64,000 nt of DNA from Shewanella abyssi (GCF_023284025.1 NZ_JAKIKR010000018.1:22766-86765), one strand, 5' to 3'; shown: positions 27,751-37,510, counted from the first letter of the stretch. The notes: generated by a model from the letters alone, not told the origin. Numbers and translations are program-made.

Positions 27751-30291
27751 ATGATAGCGATAGAGATCTCTACGACTCAGCAAGCTCAATGGCGCAAGTC
27801 TATTGATATGCTGGCGCGTATTTCTGGTTGTGGAGTCGGTCTATTAAAGGTTAATCAAGATGAGTGCCTAGTGCCTTTTTCGGCGGCGGGTATTAGTCTT
27901 GAAAACTTAGAAAATCTCTGTCAAGTTTGTGCTGATTCTGGGCTCAATCACGCGCCGTCAACATCTTCCTTTTCTAGCGCGGCTTCGACCGTTAGAACGG
28001 CAGCCAACGATAGATTATTTGAATTAGGTTTAAGCTGCTGCGTGGCAATCCATTGGCCTTCCCAAGCTCTGTTCGGTTACCTATGCCTTACGACACTAAC
28101 AAAGCAAACTCCCCCACTCAATAAAGCCGACTTAAGACTGTTATTAAAGCAATGCGCCGATAGTTTCGAGCTCGATCTGATTAGTCTCTATCGCCATTAT
28201 CGCAACAGCATTCAACGAGAAAATGACGCTAAAATAGATACAACAACGGTGACTCTGCAACAATTCATCGATTCGATGAAAGAGCATGTATGGATGAAAG
28301 ATCCCCAAGGGCGCTATGTTGTTGTCAATCGCAGTGTTGAAATCGCTTGGGATAAATCAGCTGAGCAGCTCCTCAATCACACCGACGAAGAGCTATTTAC
28401 CCCTCAATTAGCCAAACAATTTGTTGATGGTGATAAAGAGTCAATTACCAAAGGTGTACAAGTGACGGCCGGCGAGTGTAGAGGGTTGGATATTGACAGT
28501 GTAGAGTCATGGTTAGAAACCACTAAAGTGCCCGTGGTGAGTGATGTGGGAGAGTTAGCTGGCATCATTGGTATTTCTCGTAATATCTCCTCCCATAAGG
28601 CGGCGCAAGATCAGTTAGAGCTAGCTGCCCGTGTGTTTGAAAACTCGGTGGAAGGAGTATTGATAACGGATGTTGATGGCAACATTATCGATGCTCATGG
28701 GGCATATACCCATATTACTGGATTTGAGAAAAGCGAGTTGCTCGGTCAAAACCCGAGAATATTTAATTCTGGACGCCATGACAAATCGTTCTTTCTCGCG
28801 CTGTGGCAATCGTTGTTAAACACAGGGAAATGGCATGGCGAAATATGGAACCGTCGTAAAAACGGTGCCGTTTTTCCGCAATTATTAACGGTGAGTGCCG
28901 TTTATGGTGATGAACATCAAATTCGTTATTTCGTTGCTGTTTTTGCTGACTTGTCGACGCAGAAAAAGAACGAGGCGGAGCTAGCCCATTTAGCTTTTCA
29001 TGATCCACTAACCAAACTCCCCAATCGCATGGCGGTGACTTCTCGCTTGGAGCAAGAGATAAGACTGGCCAATAGAAGTGAATACCAGCTTGGTGTGGTT
29101 TATATAGATGTGGACCTTTTTAAGCAGATTAATGACAGCTACGGTCACCTTATGGGGGATGAGGTGTTGGTTGAACTTAGCCAGCGCTTTAGTCTCGTCT
29201 TAGGCAGCTTAGCAACCGTTGCGCGGCTGGGGGGAGATGAGTTTGCAGTGATACTGCCTAATATTGAAAGCAGCGACATGCTGTCGCTGAGGATCAGTAA
29301 ACTGCAACAGGTTTTTGAAAAGCCTTTTTTACTTGGTGATAATGCATCTGTGCGCTTAACAGCCAGTATGGGGGTGGCTATTTATCCTCAAGACGGTCGT
29401 GATTCCAGTACGTTATTGGTCAATGCTGATGCTGCTATGCATAGAGCGAAGCAAGATGGACGTAATAACTACGCTTTTTACACTCAATCATTAACATATG
29501 AGTCAGTTGCACATCTTAAATTGCAAAGCGCGCTACATGACGCGCTGTCGCTTGGGGCACTGTATTTGGTTTATCAGCCTAAGGTTGATTGTTGCAGTCA
29601 GCAGTTAAGCGGCTTTGAAGCGCTGTTGCGTTGGGACGACCCAATATTAGGCCCAATATCTCCGGCGATATTTATTCCCGTTGCTGAAAAAATAGGTTTA
29701 ATCCAAGAGATTGGTCGTTGGGTATTACAACAAGCGTGTGAGCAAGGGGTGAGATGGCTCGCTGAAGGCAAAGATTTTGTGCGTATTGCCGTCAACGTCG
29801 CGGGGCCGCAGTTACAGCGACGTAATTTTGTCAATGAAGTCGCAGAAGTGCTCAAAGCAACGGGTTTACCGGCAAATAGATTGGAGCTTGAAGTCACCGA
29901 AAGTTGCATGATGTCCGATCCCGAGTCCGTTGGACGCGATCTGGTTAAGCTGGGGGAAATGGGAATAATGTTATCTATTGATGACTTTGGTACCGGCTAC
30001 TCCTCTCTCAATTACCTCAAAAAGCTGCCGATCAATAAACTGAAAATAGACCAAAGTTTTGTCAGGGATATCCCTGATGATGTCAATAATACTGCTATTG
30101 CCAAAGCGGTAATTGCACTGGGTCATTCACTTAATTTAAAAGTGATTGCGGAAGGGGTTGAGACACTAGAACAGGCGAAGTTCCTGGCTGATAATGGCTG
30201 TGATGAAGCTCAGGGCTATCTGTTTAGTAAGCCAAAAGTGGCAGCAGAGCTTGAGCACTTTTTTGTAAAAAGCAGCTGTATCAACGACTAG
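27751..30291 (+). CDS. PAS-PAS-GGDEF-EAL c-di-GMP signalling protein
   Basis: The 846-residue cytosolic protein has a GAF-like N-terminus (1-150). Two PAS domains follow: 165-275 (HVWMKDPQGRYVVVNRSVE) and 290-400 (GVLITDVDGNIIDAHGAYTHITGF, GQNPRIFNSGRHD). The GGDEF domain (405-575) has an intact ARLGGDEFAVIL and no RxxD inhibitory site. The EAL domain (590-840) has FEALLRW, TESCMM, DDFGTGYSSL, KIDQSFV and AEGVET, all typical of active phosphodiesterase. It could make or break c-di-GMP depending on the PAS signal. Two hydrophobic segments near 80-110 are too weak to call membrane helices. Confidence 0.93.
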   Translation: MIAIEISTTQQAQWRKSIDMLARISGCGVGLLKVNQDECLVPFSAAGISLENLENLCQVCADSGLNHAPSTSSFSSAASTVRTAANDRLFELGLSCCVAIHWPSQALFGYLCLTTLTKQTPPLNKADLRLLLKQCADSFELDLISLYRHYRNSIQRENDAKIDTTTVTLQQFIDSMKEHVWMKDPQGRYVVVNRSVEIAWDKSAEQLLNHTDEELFTPQLAKQFVDGDKESITKGVQVTAGECRGLDIDSVESWLETTKVPVVSDVGELAGIIGISRNISSHKAAQDQLELAARVFENSVEGVLITDVDGNIIDAHGAYTHITGFEKSELLGQNPRIFNSGRHDKSFFLALWQSLLNTGKWHGEIWNRRKNGAVFPQLLTVSAVYGDEHQIRYFVAVFADLSTQKKNEAELAHLAFHDPLTKLPNRMAVTSRLEQEIRLANRSEYQLGVVYIDVDLFKQINDSYGHLMGDEVLVELSQRFSLVLGSLATVARLGGDEFAVILPNIESSDMLSLRISKLQQVFEKPFLLGDNASVRLTASMGVAIYPQDGRDSSTLLVNADAAMHRAKQDGRNNYAFYTQSLTYESVAHLKLQSALHDALSLGALYLVYQPKVDCCSQQLSGFEALLRWDDPILGPISPAIFIPVAEKIGLIQEIGRWVLQQACEQGVRWLAEGKDFVRIAVNVAGPQLQRRNFVNEVAEVLKATGLPANRLELEVTESCMMSDPESVGRDLVKLGEMGIMLSIDDFGTGYSSLNYLKKLPINKLKIDQSFVRDIPDDVNNTAIAKAVIALGHSLNLKVIAEGVETLEQAKFLADNGCDEAQGYLFSKPKVAAELEHFFVKSSCIND

Positions 30292-30293
30292 TT

Positions 30294-30316
30294 TAGGCCG
30301 TTTTTTTAACGGCCTA
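30294..30316. terminator. Bidirectional terminator overlapping the pseudouridine synthase stop
   Basis: TAGGCCGTT pairs with AACGGCCTA around five T between two convergent genes. The stop codon of the minus-strand gene (30308-30306) lies inside the hairpin. Confidence 0.75.
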
Positions 30317-30932
30317 GCACTGCATTAAAACCTGACAGTGGAATGACGTCGCCAGCTTGCATAGTTGCGATGTCGATACCGCCAATTCTGACTCTAACCA
30401 ACCTTAGTGTTGCAAAACCTACCGCCGCAGTCATCTTTCTAATCTGGCGGTTCTTACCTTCACATAAGGTGATAGACACCCAGCTTGTTGGACCGTGCCT
30501 TGGATCGCGGATCTTACGACCTCGCAAAGGTAACAGTGGTTCCTGCGTTAATTTGAATACTTTGCAGGGCAAGGTTTGATACTTCTCTCCATTCACTCCA
30601 ATTTCAACACCGTTTTGTAGCGCTAAAACGGCCGCGGCAGAGATGTTGCCATCAAGCTGAACATAATACTCTTTTTCGATTTTTTTACTGCGGATCAAGT
30701 GACTCATCATGCCATCGGTCGTGAGTAGTAATAACCCTTCGGAGTCGTGATCAAGCCGGCCGATAGCCATGGTTTTTTCGGGAAAATTAAATAGCTCAGC
30801 CAGCAGCTTCTTGTTTTTACGCGTTTCGGGCACAAATTGGCTTAAAAAACCGTAGGGCTTAAAGATTTTAAAGTGCTGATGCTTGTCTGGCGCTGCTGTT
30901 AATTCTACTTTGTCTAGGGTGTTCGAGGGCAT
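30306..30932 (-). CDS. rRNA pseudouridine synthase, RluE-like
   Basis: The 208-residue RsuA/RluE-family enzyme isomerises a uridine in rRNA. The catalytic Asp lies in GRLDHDSEGLLLLTTDG (about 57-73). EKEYYVQLDG and GPTSWVSITLCEGKNRQIRKM are the family's further motifs, followed by LRLVRVRIGG. No S4 domain precedes the catalytic domain, which favours RluE (23S U2457) over RsuA. The exact target is inferred. Confidence 0.88.
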   Translation of the reverse strand: MPSNTLDKVELTAAPDKHQHFKIFKPYGFLSQFVPETRKNKKLLAELFNFPEKTMAIGRLDHDSEGLLLLTTDGMMSHLIRSKKIEKEYYVQLDGNISAAAVLALQNGVEIGVNGEKYQTLPCKVFKLTQEPLLPLRGRKIRDPRHGPTSWVSITLCEGKNRQIRKMTAAVGFATLRLVRVRIGGIDIATMQAGDVIPLSGFNAVLGR

Positions 30933-31249
30933 TGATGTCGCTCTTAATTAGCTTGATTGCTATTAATCTGAACTTAGCCTGATTATACGTAAACTCTTAT
31001 AGCAACGCACCTCATACCTATTGACGTGCTCCTCGCAAATGAGAGCTGCCGTGTTTAATTGTTAAGCTAGGGTAATTTAGCTATTGCTGCCACAATAGCT
31101 AATGACAGCGTTGTCATTTAAGGTTATAGTCATGTTACATGTTTAGCTGGCATTACGATAACCATCCCATAAGAACGTGTTTCATGCTCTGTATTGGTCA
31201 GTGCAGATCGACAGCATCTGCTCATTTCTCACTTTCATTGGATCCCTTT
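30933..31249. other. Intergenic region between pseudouridine synthase and nagB
   Basis: This 317 bp region separates divergent genes. The nagB frame is open upstream to 31139, but the extra 37 residues do not look like NagB, so I treat that part as leader. No regulator site is recognised. Confidence 0.4.
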
Positions 31250-32041
31250 ATGCAAATCGTAATATTAAAAGACAGTGGGGCTGTAGCGGCCTATGGCGCA
31301 AATATTTTTATTAAACAACTGCACAAAAAAGCGGATTCAGTGCTGGGGTTAGCAACAGGCTCAACGCCAGTATCGCTTTACCAGCAGTTGATTGAGGCCA
31401 CTAAATCGAGGCAGATCTCATTTGCCAAAACCACTACCTTTAATCTTGATGAATACTTGGGGTTAGCAGGCACTCATCCGCAAAGTTATCGCTACTTTAT
31501 GAAACTGCAACTATTTGATCATATCGATATTGATCAAGAAAATACTCATGTGCCTCCTGGCGACGCGGCGAATCCAATTACGGCGTGCCAAGGCTATGAA
31601 GAGCAGATCGCCGCTGCGGGGGGGATTGACATTCAGCTATTGGGAATAGGCCGTAATGGTCACATTGGCTTTAATGAGCCATCATCTGGTTTGATGTCTA
31701 GAACGCGGGTTAAGACATTAACCAAGGCGACTATCGAAGATAACGCTCGCTTCTTTGGCGATGACGAGTATCAGCCGCATCTGTCGATTACTATGGGGAT
31801 TGGTACGATTATGGATGCTAACAAAGTCGTTTTATTAGCAACTGGCGCCAACAAAGCAGAGGCAATTAGAGCAACAGTCGAAGGCCCATTAACTGCCGCA
31901 TGTCCCGCTTCTGCACTGCAGATGCATCAAGATGTGGTGCTGGTGATAGATGAAGCAGCTGCATCAAGCTTGTCAGATTGTGACTTTTACAAACATATCG
32001 AAGCGGAAAATCAAAAGCTGATGGCTAGATTAGGCTTGTAA
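31250..32041 (+). CDS. nagB: Glucosamine-6-phosphate deaminase
   Basis: The ATG at 31250 is chosen because it gives the canonical N-terminus ([17 protein letters not shown]) and 263 residues, near E. coli NagB (266). The enzyme turns glucosamine 6-phosphate into fructose 6-phosphate and ammonia. Motifs: [16 protein letters not shown] (phosphate loop, about 32-47), FNLDEYLG (catalytic Asp near 69), and [15 protein letters not shown] (catalytic His near 140). No other nag genes lie beside it, which is unusual. A strong terminator follows. Confidence 0.95.
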   Translation: MQIVILKDSGAVAAYGANIFIKQLHKKADSVLGLATGSTPVSLYQQLIEATKSRQISFAKTTTFNLDEYLGLAGTHPQSYRYFMKLQLFDHIDIDQENTHVPPGDAANPITACQGYEEQIAAAGGIDIQLLGIGRNGHIGFNEPSSGLMSRTRVKTLTKATIEDNARFFGDDEYQPHLSITMGIGTIMDANKVVLLATGANKAEAIRATVEGPLTAACPASALQMHQDVVLVIDEAAASSLSDCDFYKHIEAENQKLMARLGL

Positions 32042-32063
32042 CTAGCTGCAATTAATAGCACAT

Positions 32064-32094
32064 AAAAAAGGACAAGCCATGCTTGTCCTTTTTT
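32064..32094. terminator. Terminator after nagB
   Basis: AAAAAAGGACAAGC and GCTTGTCCTTTTTT form a 14 bp inverted repeat around CAT, 22 bp past the nagB stop. It is symmetric and may work both ways. Confidence 0.92.
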
Positions 32095-32264
32095 GTTTTT
32101 CAGCCCGAGAACATCGATTGCAGTTGGTGGTTCGTATTAACGAGGCGTTTGCTGATGTTGAACCAAAATGCCACCACTGTTCATATGTTAATTATTTGTA
32201 TACTCTTAATTGATTAAGGTCATTTTTAAATCAAAAACTAACCACTTATAAAAGAGTAAAAATT

Positions 32265-32801
32265 ATGCTGAAAAAATTCTCATTAGCGGTGCTTGTGCTA
32301 ATCACACTGCCCTTTGTCATCGCGTTGTTGGTGCAAAAAGAGTATTCGGTCGTGACTAAAATCACCATCGATAAACCGGTGTCAGAGGTATTTACCTACG
32401 TGAAGCAGCTAAAGAACCAAGATAACTTTAGTGTCTGGGCACAAATGGATCCAGACATGAAAAAGAGCTATCGCGGCATTGACGGAACCGTTGGCTTTGT
32501 ATCGCGCTGGGAAAGCGACAATGAAGAGGTGGGCGTCGGTGAGCAGGAGATTATGGCTATCGATAAAGGCAAGCGTATTGATTTTGAACTGCGATTTTAT
32601 GCTCCGTTTGAGTCAACCGATCCTGCCTTTATGACCACAGAAGCGCTGGGTCAGAATCAAACATTAGTACAATGGGGTTTTGATGGCCACTTAGATTACC
32701 CAATGAACCTGATGTTTTTGTTTCTAGACTTCGAAACCATGATTGGCAACGATTTGAATCAAGGGCTAGTGCAATTAAAGCAGCTGCTAGAAGCGGAGTA
32801 G
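32265..32801 (+). CDS. SRPBCC (START-like) membrane-anchored protein
   Basis: The 178-residue protein has one N-terminal helix (LKKFSLAVLVLITLPFVIALLV) acting as signal anchor. It then has the START-like order: a strand VVTKITIDKPVSEVFTYVKQLKN, then FSVWAQMDPDMKKSYRGIDGTVG, and a C-terminal long helix with NDLNQGLVQLKQLLE. Such domains bind hydrophobic ligands; none is indicated here. It is followed by the nitroreductase 127 bp downstream on the same strand. Confidence 0.85.
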   Translation: MLKKFSLAVLVLITLPFVIALLVQKEYSVVTKITIDKPVSEVFTYVKQLKNQDNFSVWAQMDPDMKKSYRGIDGTVGFVSRWESDNEEVGVGEQEIMAIDKGKRIDFELRFYAPFESTDPAFMTTEALGQNQTLVQWGFDGHLDYPMNLMFLFLDFETMIGNDLNQGLVQLKQLLEAE

Positions 32802-32928
32802 CCCTTGTCTGTGGCAAGTTCGATGTTGCTGGATTGCGATAAAGCTGAGATTGCCACCTTAGGCCAAGTTGTTGATTTTAAACTATGTGCGCAATAAATT
32901 TGATGCATTATCACGCTAGGAAAATTTA

Positions 32929-33600
32929 ATGACAGAAGCTCATCATCCATTAACTGACTTTATTGAATACCCTGAACATGAAATGCTTGCTCGGGCAGAA
33001 CGAAATTATGCAGAGATGAAGCGGCGTCACTCGATCCGAAAGTTTTCTAATAGGGCGGTACCGCAAGAGATTATCGAAAAGTGCATCTTGGCGGCGGGCA
33101 CAGCGCCCAATGGTGCCAATCATCAACCTTGGCATTTTGTAGCGATAAACAGCCCTGAAATTAAGGCGCAAATACGCCATGAAGCTGAAGCATTAGAGCA
33201 GGCTTTTTATGCAGGACGTGCGGGAGAGGAGTGGCTCGATGCACTTAAACCGTTAGGCACCAATGCTGATAAACCCTATCTTGAACATGCCCCTTGGCTA
33301 ATCGCCATATTCAGTAAAAAACGCACTGAAGAGGACGGTGAGCAAAAAACCAATTATTACGTCCATGAATCGGTTGGGATCGCGACTGGTTTTTTGATCC
33401 AAGCGCTGCACAATGCAGGCTTAGGCACCCTGACTCATACGCCCAAACCTATGTCTTTTTTAAGTAAAGTATGTGGCCGAGATAACTCAAATGAGCGGCC
33501 ATATATGTTGATCATCGCAGGCTACCCAAGCGAAGATGCAACGGTGCCAGAACACGCATTACAAAAGAAAACCCTTGCAGAGATCTGCGACTTTCTCTAA
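32929..33600 (+). CDS. Nitroreductase-family flavoprotein resembling iodotyrosine deiodinase
   Basis: The 223-residue FMN enzyme opens KRRHSIRKFSNRAVP (FMN-phosphate Arg set) and has APNGANHQPWHFVAI near 60-72. Family resemblance is strongest to iodotyrosine deiodinase: TLTHTP and AGYPSEDATVP match its C-terminal motifs. The three substrate-binding residues of that enzyme are present at the same spacing: Glu90, Tyr94 (EQAFY) and Lys115 (DKPYL), with gaps of 4 and 21. This suggests reductive dehalogenation of halotyrosine. An ordinary nitroreductase role is the alternative. Confidence 0.88.
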   Translation: MTEAHHPLTDFIEYPEHEMLARAERNYAEMKRRHSIRKFSNRAVPQEIIEKCILAAGTAPNGANHQPWHFVAINSPEIKAQIRHEAEALEQAFYAGRAGEEWLDALKPLGTNADKPYLEHAPWLIAIFSKKRTEEDGEQKTNYYVHESVGIATGFLIQALHNAGLGTLTHTPKPMSFLSKVCGRDNSNERPYMLIIAGYPSEDATVPEHALQKKTLAEICDFL

Positions 33601-33689
33601 TAGCCGTTAAATGGTTAACTATTTAATGGAATGGCTATAACGCCAACTGCTAAGTTTTCCAGCAGATGGCGAACAACCAAAGCTGGAGC

Positions 33690-34946
33690 CTAGTTCTGTC
33701 TGGCGCTAAAAAGTATTTGAGTGTAATGCAAAATGAATAGGCTGAAAGCGACTATCCAGCAAAGTGCGCTAATGTCCCATGCGAGAATAGGTTGCTGCAG
33801 CAAGGGTAAAGCCACTCGTGCGAGTGCGCCGATCAGGATCAGCATAAACGCTATGTTGATTGAAAAATGAGGTTTAAGCGCTCGGCCTGTATGTCCCAGA
33901 GATACGCGAGCGATCATGGCTAAGATCATCGCACCAATGGTACCAATGGTGATGAGATGCAATGCATCAGCAAAGCGCAACACGTCAATATAGTAACTTG
34001 CGCCCAGTGCGATGAGTCCAATGGCTAAGGCAAAATATGAACCGTGCAAAGACCAAAGTAGCGGCACTTTGAGTGTTGCAACGCTATTCCAATTCAGTAT
34101 ACGTAGTAAGTGTATAACTCCCGCTAAGATCAGTAGTGGAGCCGCAGTAAAGGGCAGCTCAATAAAGTAGCCAATAAAGAAAACGGCGAGGCCTAATAAA
34201 GAGACCCAAGGCAAGCATTTGTCGAGTTGTGGGGTGGTTTTTACGTTGGCATTTTCAGCGCCACGGCCGGTAAAAAATGGGATAACTCGTCCGCCGACAA
34301 TGCCGACAAGTAAGCAAAAGAGTAGAATCGCACAACGTGATAGATGTAACGCAAGCTCGGTATAGCCATAGATATCGGCCAGTAAAAAACCGATGTTAAA
34401 AGACATCATCGCGGTCAGTAGCGGAATAAATTGATAGTTACGGCTGCTTTTAGCCTTAATCACCATCGAAGCAATATAACCAATTGAGATAAGCCACCAA
34501 CTCGCTTGCAAAGCCACAGCAGCTAACTGCAGGTTGGGGTTTGAAGACCAGAGTAAGCCCCGTACCAGCAGCCAAATCACAGTGAGCATCATCAAGGCAA
34601 AACCATTTATGCTACGGCGATTGGTCCAAGTCTGAGCAGCAGTCAGTAAAAAACCAACCGCAATAGTGGCTGCAAAACCAAACAACATTTCATGGATATG
34701 CCAGATCACAGGGCTTAATCCAGCAGTCGCAAGACCGAGAAATTGCCCATGAAGAAACAATATCCACACCGCGATACTGACTACCGACGACAGCGCCGCC
34801 GCTAAAAACCAGGGTCTAAAAGCCAAGTCCCACAAAGGCATGTCGCTCAGTTGGCTGAGTAAGTTTTTAGGCTGCAGCACAACCTGTTCAACTTCACCAC
34901 TAGCGGAGAGCACTTGTTTAGTTTTAGGTTCTGTAATTGATTGCAT
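33690..34946 (-). CDS. nnrS: NnrS family haem-copper membrane protein
   Basis: The 418-residue protein has about 12 transmembrane helices. It carries the NnrS signatures PLWDLAFRPWFLAAA (about 36-50), IWHIHEMLFGFAATIAVGFLLTA (about 81-103), GGRVIPFFTGRG and ALHLITIGTIGAMILAMIARVSLGHTGR. NnrS protects cells during nitric oxide stress. It is divergent from norR, and a sigma-54 promoter (34979-34996) lies 33 bp upstream of its ATG, so NO-dependent control by NorR is likely. Confidence 0.95.
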   Translation of the reverse strand: MQSITEPKTKQVLSASGEVEQVVLQPKNLLSQLSDMPLWDLAFRPWFLAAALSSVVSIAVWILFLHGQFLGLATAGLSPVIWHIHEMLFGFAATIAVGFLLTAAQTWTNRRSINGFALMMLTVIWLLVRGLLWSSNPNLQLAAVALQASWWLISIGYIASMVIKAKSSRNYQFIPLLTAMMSFNIGFLLADIYGYTELALHLSRCAILLFCLLVGIVGGRVIPFFTGRGAENANVKTTPQLDKCLPWVSLLGLAVFFIGYFIELPFTAAPLLILAGVIHLLRILNWNSVATLKVPLLWSLHGSYFALAIGLIALGASYYIDVLRFADALHLITIGTIGAMILAMIARVSLGHTGRALKPHFSINIAFMLILIGALARVALPLLQQPILAWDISALCWIVAFSLFILHYTQILFSARQN

Positions 34947-34978
34947 GGGGATCTATCTTGATTAAACGTAATTTGACA

Positions 34979-34996
34979 CTGCGATAAATGTGCCAA
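34979..34996 (-). promoter_or_regulatory. Sigma-54 promoter of nnrS
   Basis: On the minus strand TTGGCAC-attta-TCGCAG matches the -24/-12 consensus (TGGCAC-N5-TTGCA) with one change. The invariant GG and GC are ten bases apart. NorR is a sigma-54 activator, encoded divergently next door. Confidence 0.85.
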
Positions 34997-35049
34997 TGTT
35001 GAAAGTAGTGATGGTTGCCCGGGTTCAGACTGATAGGTGCACCATTGTA

Positions 35050-35085
35050 GTCATTTAGACCTCGCTTATTTGTAGTCTTTATGAC
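35050..35085. promoter_or_regulatory. Two NorR-type enhancer sites
   Basis: GTAGTCatttaGAC and GTAGTCtttatGAC each contain the NorR core GT-N7-AC (35050-35060 and 35075-35085) and are 25 bp apart. They lie 55-105 bp upstream of the nnrS -24 box. Known NorR targets carry three such sites; a third is not clear here. Confidence 0.65.
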
Positions 35086-35187
35086 TCTTAAGCGTTCTTT
35101 TGAGTCTTATTTTGAGTACTGTTTTGAGTGCTGTTTGGAGGCATGATATGGTGGCTGCAGTGATAATTGATTGGGTTTACTATTCTT

Positions 35188-36780
35188 GTGAGTGAAATAT
35201 CCTCAGCCGCCTTAGTCCAACTTGCCTTAGATCTTACCCATAGCCTGACCACTAAAGACAGGTTCGATCGCTTGCTCAATACCGTGCGCAACGCCGTCGT
35301 TTGTGATGCTGTGGTGTTGTTGCAAGTGCAAGGTAACTACTTAAAACCGCTGGCACTGCAAGGGCTGACGAAAGAGACCTTAGGTCGCCGATTTGAGACG
35401 GCTTCTCACCCAAGGTTTGCGCAAATTTGTGCCTCGAAAACACCGCTGAGATTTGCAGCTGACAGTGAGTTAGCTGATCCTTATGATGGTTTATTGCTGT
35501 CCCACAGTGGTGATCTGCCAGTACACGCTTGCATGGGGCTACCACTGCTTTGTGACGACAAACTGATTGGGATTTTGACCTTAGACAGTATGCTTCCCAA
35601 TATCTTTGATGAGATCCCCAAGCAAACGTTAGACATTATTGCGGCGATGTCCGCAGCGACCTTAAACACCGCTATTTTGCTGCAACAACTCGAACAGCAT
35701 TCAAAACATAATCAGCAGGTAGTTGCGGAGCTAACCCATGAAGCTTTAGTTAAAGATGGCGGTGAGCTGATAGGCAATAGTGAGATCATGCTTAAGCTAA
35801 AACGTGAAATAGAGATGGTAGCAGCCTCTAACTTTTCCATTTTAATCGAAGGGGAAACAGGCGTTGGCAAGGAGCTAGTGGCGAGGACGCTGCATAGACA
35901 GTCGAGCCGCAGTGAAGGCCCTTTGGTCTATGTGAACTGTGCTGCACTGCCTGAAAGCCTGATTGAAAGTGAGCTATTTGGCCATGTTAAAGGGGCATTT
36001 ACCGGCGCCGACCGAAACCGCATCGGTAAATTTAGCCTCGCTAGCGGCGGCACAATATTTCTCGATGAGATTGGCGAGTTACCACTGGCGGTACAAAGTA
36101 AGTTGCTGCGAGCTTTGCAGAATCAAGAGATCCAAGTGGTGGGTAAAGATGAGGTTGAGTATGTGGACGTGCGCATTCTTGCAGCAACGAATAGACAGCT
36201 TAAAGTGGAGGTTGAACAGGGGCGTTTTCGTGCCGACCTTTATCATCGCCTGAGTGTGTACCCCATTATTGTGCCACCATTAAGGCAGCGTGATGAGGAT
36301 ATTAGTTTGCTTAGTGGTTACTTTATCGAGCTAACCCGGCGTAAACTGGGCATGAGTCAACTGACCTTAGAGCCAAGTGCGATGAAAATGCTCAATCAGT
36401 ATGATTGGCCGGGTAATGTTCGCGAACTGGAACATGTTATTAGTCGCGCAGCCCTTCGAGCGAGAAGCGAAAGTACCGCCGCTATTGTACGCATTGGCAT
36501 TACCCATCTTGCGCTACTGTTGCCCAATGCCAGTCAAGGCGAAACTGCGGCTAATCAATTGCAGGATCCGTTACAGCAGAAGCTGCTAGCCGAAGACGGT
36601 GGCAACCTTAAACAGCAAACCGATGACTTTCAACGGCAGTTGATTTTACAGACGCTAACCCAGCAACAGGGTAATTGGTCGGCAACCGCCAAGCAGTTGC
36701 AGATGGATCGAGCCAATCTAAACCGTCTTGCCAAGCGCTTGGGAGTTAGAGTGAGTAAGAGTATTGTCGTCGGCATTTAA
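35188..36780 (+). CDS. norR: Anaerobic nitric oxide reductase transcription regulator NorR
   Basis: The frame is open from TTG 35167, but GTG 35188 gives a start aligned with known NorR. The 530-residue protein has a GAF domain that binds NO at non-haem iron: HPR near 74-76, ADPYDG near 96-101 and HAC at 113-115 keep the ligand set. An AAA+ sigma-54 ATPase follows (GETGVGKE Walker A, GAFTGA loop, [12 protein letters not shown]), then a Fis-type HTH ([23 protein letters not shown]). It should activate nnrS. No norV or norB is in the window. Confidence 0.94.
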   Translation: MSEISSAALVQLALDLTHSLTTKDRFDRLLNTVRNAVVCDAVVLLQVQGNYLKPLALQGLTKETLGRRFETASHPRFAQICASKTPLRFAADSELADPYDGLLLSHSGDLPVHACMGLPLLCDDKLIGILTLDSMLPNIFDEIPKQTLDIIAAMSAATLNTAILLQQLEQHSKHNQQVVAELTHEALVKDGGELIGNSEIMLKLKREIEMVAASNFSILIEGETGVGKELVARTLHRQSSRSEGPLVYVNCAALPESLIESELFGHVKGAFTGADRNRIGKFSLASGGTIFLDEIGELPLAVQSKLLRALQNQEIQVVGKDEVEYVDVRILAATNRQLKVEVEQGRFRADLYHRLSVYPIIVPPLRQRDEDISLLSGYFIELTRRKLGMSQLTLEPSAMKMLNQYDWPGNVRELEHVISRAALRARSESTAAIVRIGITHLALLLPNASQGETAANQLQDPLQQKLLAEDGGNLKQQTDDFQRQLILQTLTQQQGNWSATAKQLQMDRANLNRLAKRLGVRVSKSIVVGI

Positions 36781-36811
36781 AGTCCGCATTTGAAAGAAAG
36801 CAGGGAGCACA

Positions 36812-36985
36812 ATGGATAAGCACAATATTCTTGATAATCTGCCGAGTGATTTAACCTTAGAGCAATTCGAACCTTTAGTTAAAACGGATGCCGTGTTGAT
36901 TGAGCGCATTGTTTCGGCGGCGGATGTGACTCCAGAAGGAGTCAATGGATACGTGCAGCGGCAATGGGCTTGTTTAGAGTGGTAA
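36812..36985 (+). pseudogene. Truncated diverged copy of the downstream cupin gene
   Basis: ATG 36812 to TAA 36985 gives 57 residues. The first 43 (MDKHNILDNLPSDL...TPEG) match the cupin gene at 37003 except for three residues. After that the frame runs into unrelated sequence (VNGYVQRQWACLEW). Even the ribosome-site leader (GAAAGCAGGGAGCA) is shared. The nucleotide differences are mostly third-position, so this copy diverged as a working gene before truncation. A short product could still be made. Confidence 0.8.
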
Positions 36986-37002
36986 AGAAAGCAGGGAGCA
37001 TA

Positions 37003-37323
37003 ATGGATAAGCACAATATTTTCGATAATCTACCGAGTGATTTAACCCTGGAACAGTTTGAGCCGCTGGTTAAAACGGACAGCGTTTTAATCGAACGCAT
37101 TGTCTCGGCGGCGCATGTGACGCCAGAAGGGGAATGGTATGACCTAGCCCGCAATGAGTGGGTGATGGTTATGCAAGGAGCGGCAAAGCTTGAGTTCGAG
37201 AGTGGCAAAGTCGTGATTTTAAACCAAGGTGAACATATCAATATTGGCGCACATGTAAAACATCGGGTGGCGTGGACCAGTGAGCAAACCGAAACCATCT
37301 GGCTAGCGGTACATTATGGATAA
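37003..37323 (+). CDS. Cupin-domain protein
   Basis: The ATG at 37003 follows GCAGGGAGC by 7 bases. The 106-residue protein has an N-terminal arm and a single cupin barrel: WVMVMQGAAKLEFESGKVVILNQGEHINIGAHVKHRVAW contains the G(X)nH-type motifs, with His74, His80 and His82 area residues as likely metal ligands. Function not known; small cupins like this often bind sugars or metals. It lies directly after norR and the truncated copy, so it may be read from the norR transcript. Confidence 0.85.
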   Translation: MDKHNIFDNLPSDLTLEQFEPLVKTDSVLIERIVSAAHVTPEGEWYDLARNEWVMVMQGAAKLEFESGKVVILNQGEHINIGAHVKHRVAWTSEQTETIWLAVHYG

Positions 37324-37501
37324 TCATTAGCTATCACCGGCCATAAACCGTTAATCAACAATAATTGGCGATAACAAATGCGTTATCAAGGGCTTAAATC
37401 ACCCCGCGCATTAGGTAATAAAGTGTGTTTTCCGTGGGCCGCTTTGCGTTATTCCCTAGGCGGCGTAACGATACATTAGCTAATGCCAAATCTCAGATTT
37501 T

Positions 37502-37510
37502 TGCTATAAT
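37502..37510 (+). promoter_or_regulatory. Extended -10 promoter of rlhA
   Basis: TGCTATAAT fits an extended -10 box (TGnTATAAT), 40 bp before the ATG at 37551. No good -35 stands upstream, as is common with extended -10 promoters. Confidence 0.6.
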
